NCBI GenBank assembly: GCA_964493095.1
Contig: CAZBNG010000125.1
Span: 1-5,092 of the forward strand
Source: CAYXSX01 sp964493095
GTDB taxonomy: Bacteria > Pseudomonadota > Alphaproteobacteria > Micavibrionales > Micavibrionaceae
Direction of reading: 5' to 3'
DNA: 5,092 nucleotides
In this document: positions 5,043-5,092 of the stretch, one piece after another
How positions within the stretch are numbered: position 1 is the stretch's first letter
Layout: every line of letters starts with the position of its first letter
Notes under the pieces: model-generated
What the model saw: only the letters and a program-made list of their open reading frames with translations
What the model was told of the DNA's origin: nothing
Databases searched by the model: none
Position numbers and translations under genes: made by a program

Positions 5043-5092
5043 GAGGGCATTTTACGCTCATCTGATGTGGGGCGGGATCGTACAGATTCCCC

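Noticed and set aside
4798..5092. Plus-strand frame from ATG 4798, open to the window edge
   Set aside because: There is no ribosome site before the ATG, and the product is rich in Arg, Trp and Leu in a pattern typical of an off-frame reading of the 75-codon gene. It is kept only as a point to check with more sequence.
5067..5092. GGGG...CCCC pairing at the right edge as a terminator of the 75-codon gene
   Set aside because: The pairing is only four bases, has no T-tract, and is cut by the window end.

Overview
This window looks like ordinary core chromosome from a Gram-negative bacterium, most likely an alphaproteobacterium of moderate GC. The basis is the sequence style of ribosomal protein S4 (no zinc-binding cysteines, N-terminus of the KIDRRxGxNLWGRPKSP type), a free-standing rpsD gene outside the alpha ribosomal-protein operon, and a GltX of the HVGN/KLSKR type common in that class. 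Genus cannot be fixed from the sequence alone.

Layout, left to right. (1) Positions 1-40 are the 3' part of a tRNA gene (T-arm, acceptor strand and encoded CCA), cut by the window edge. (2) Positions 48-1214, minus strand: two adjacent, tightly spaced genes for the two halves of a YeeE/YedE-type sulfur-compound (thiosulfate-like) membrane transporter, each with one conserved cysteine motif, read from a recognisable promoter at 1259-1288. (3) Positions 1215-1451 form a divergent control region holding that promoter, the rpsD promoter (1316-1343) and a potentially structured rpsD leader with tiny leader reading frames that overlap or abut the rpsD start. (4) rpsD, 1452-2072, plus strand, ends at a UUCG-loop terminator (2097-2122) that is symmetrical and serves the converging gene as well. 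(5) trmJ-like tRNA 2'-O-methyltransferase, 2121-2873, minus strand. (6) A short unrecognised gene, 3034-3279, plus strand, divergent from trmJ and ending in a strong terminator whose 3' half lies inside the end of gltX. (7) gltX (glutamyl-tRNA synthetase), 3337-4683, minus strand. (8) A divergent unrecognised 75-codon gene, 4815-5042, plus strand, then about 50 bases without a recognisable feature.

The genes share no single pathway. The theme is translation (tRNA, S4, tRNA methylation, tRNA charging), with a sulfur-uptake pair inserted between the tRNA and rpsD. I found no CRISPR array, insertion sequence, phage gene, toxin-antitoxin pair or defence system. The points most worth following up are the rpsD leader (possible S4 autoregulation), the terminator shared with gltX coding sequence, and the two small orphan genes. 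None of them is strong evidence of a new system.
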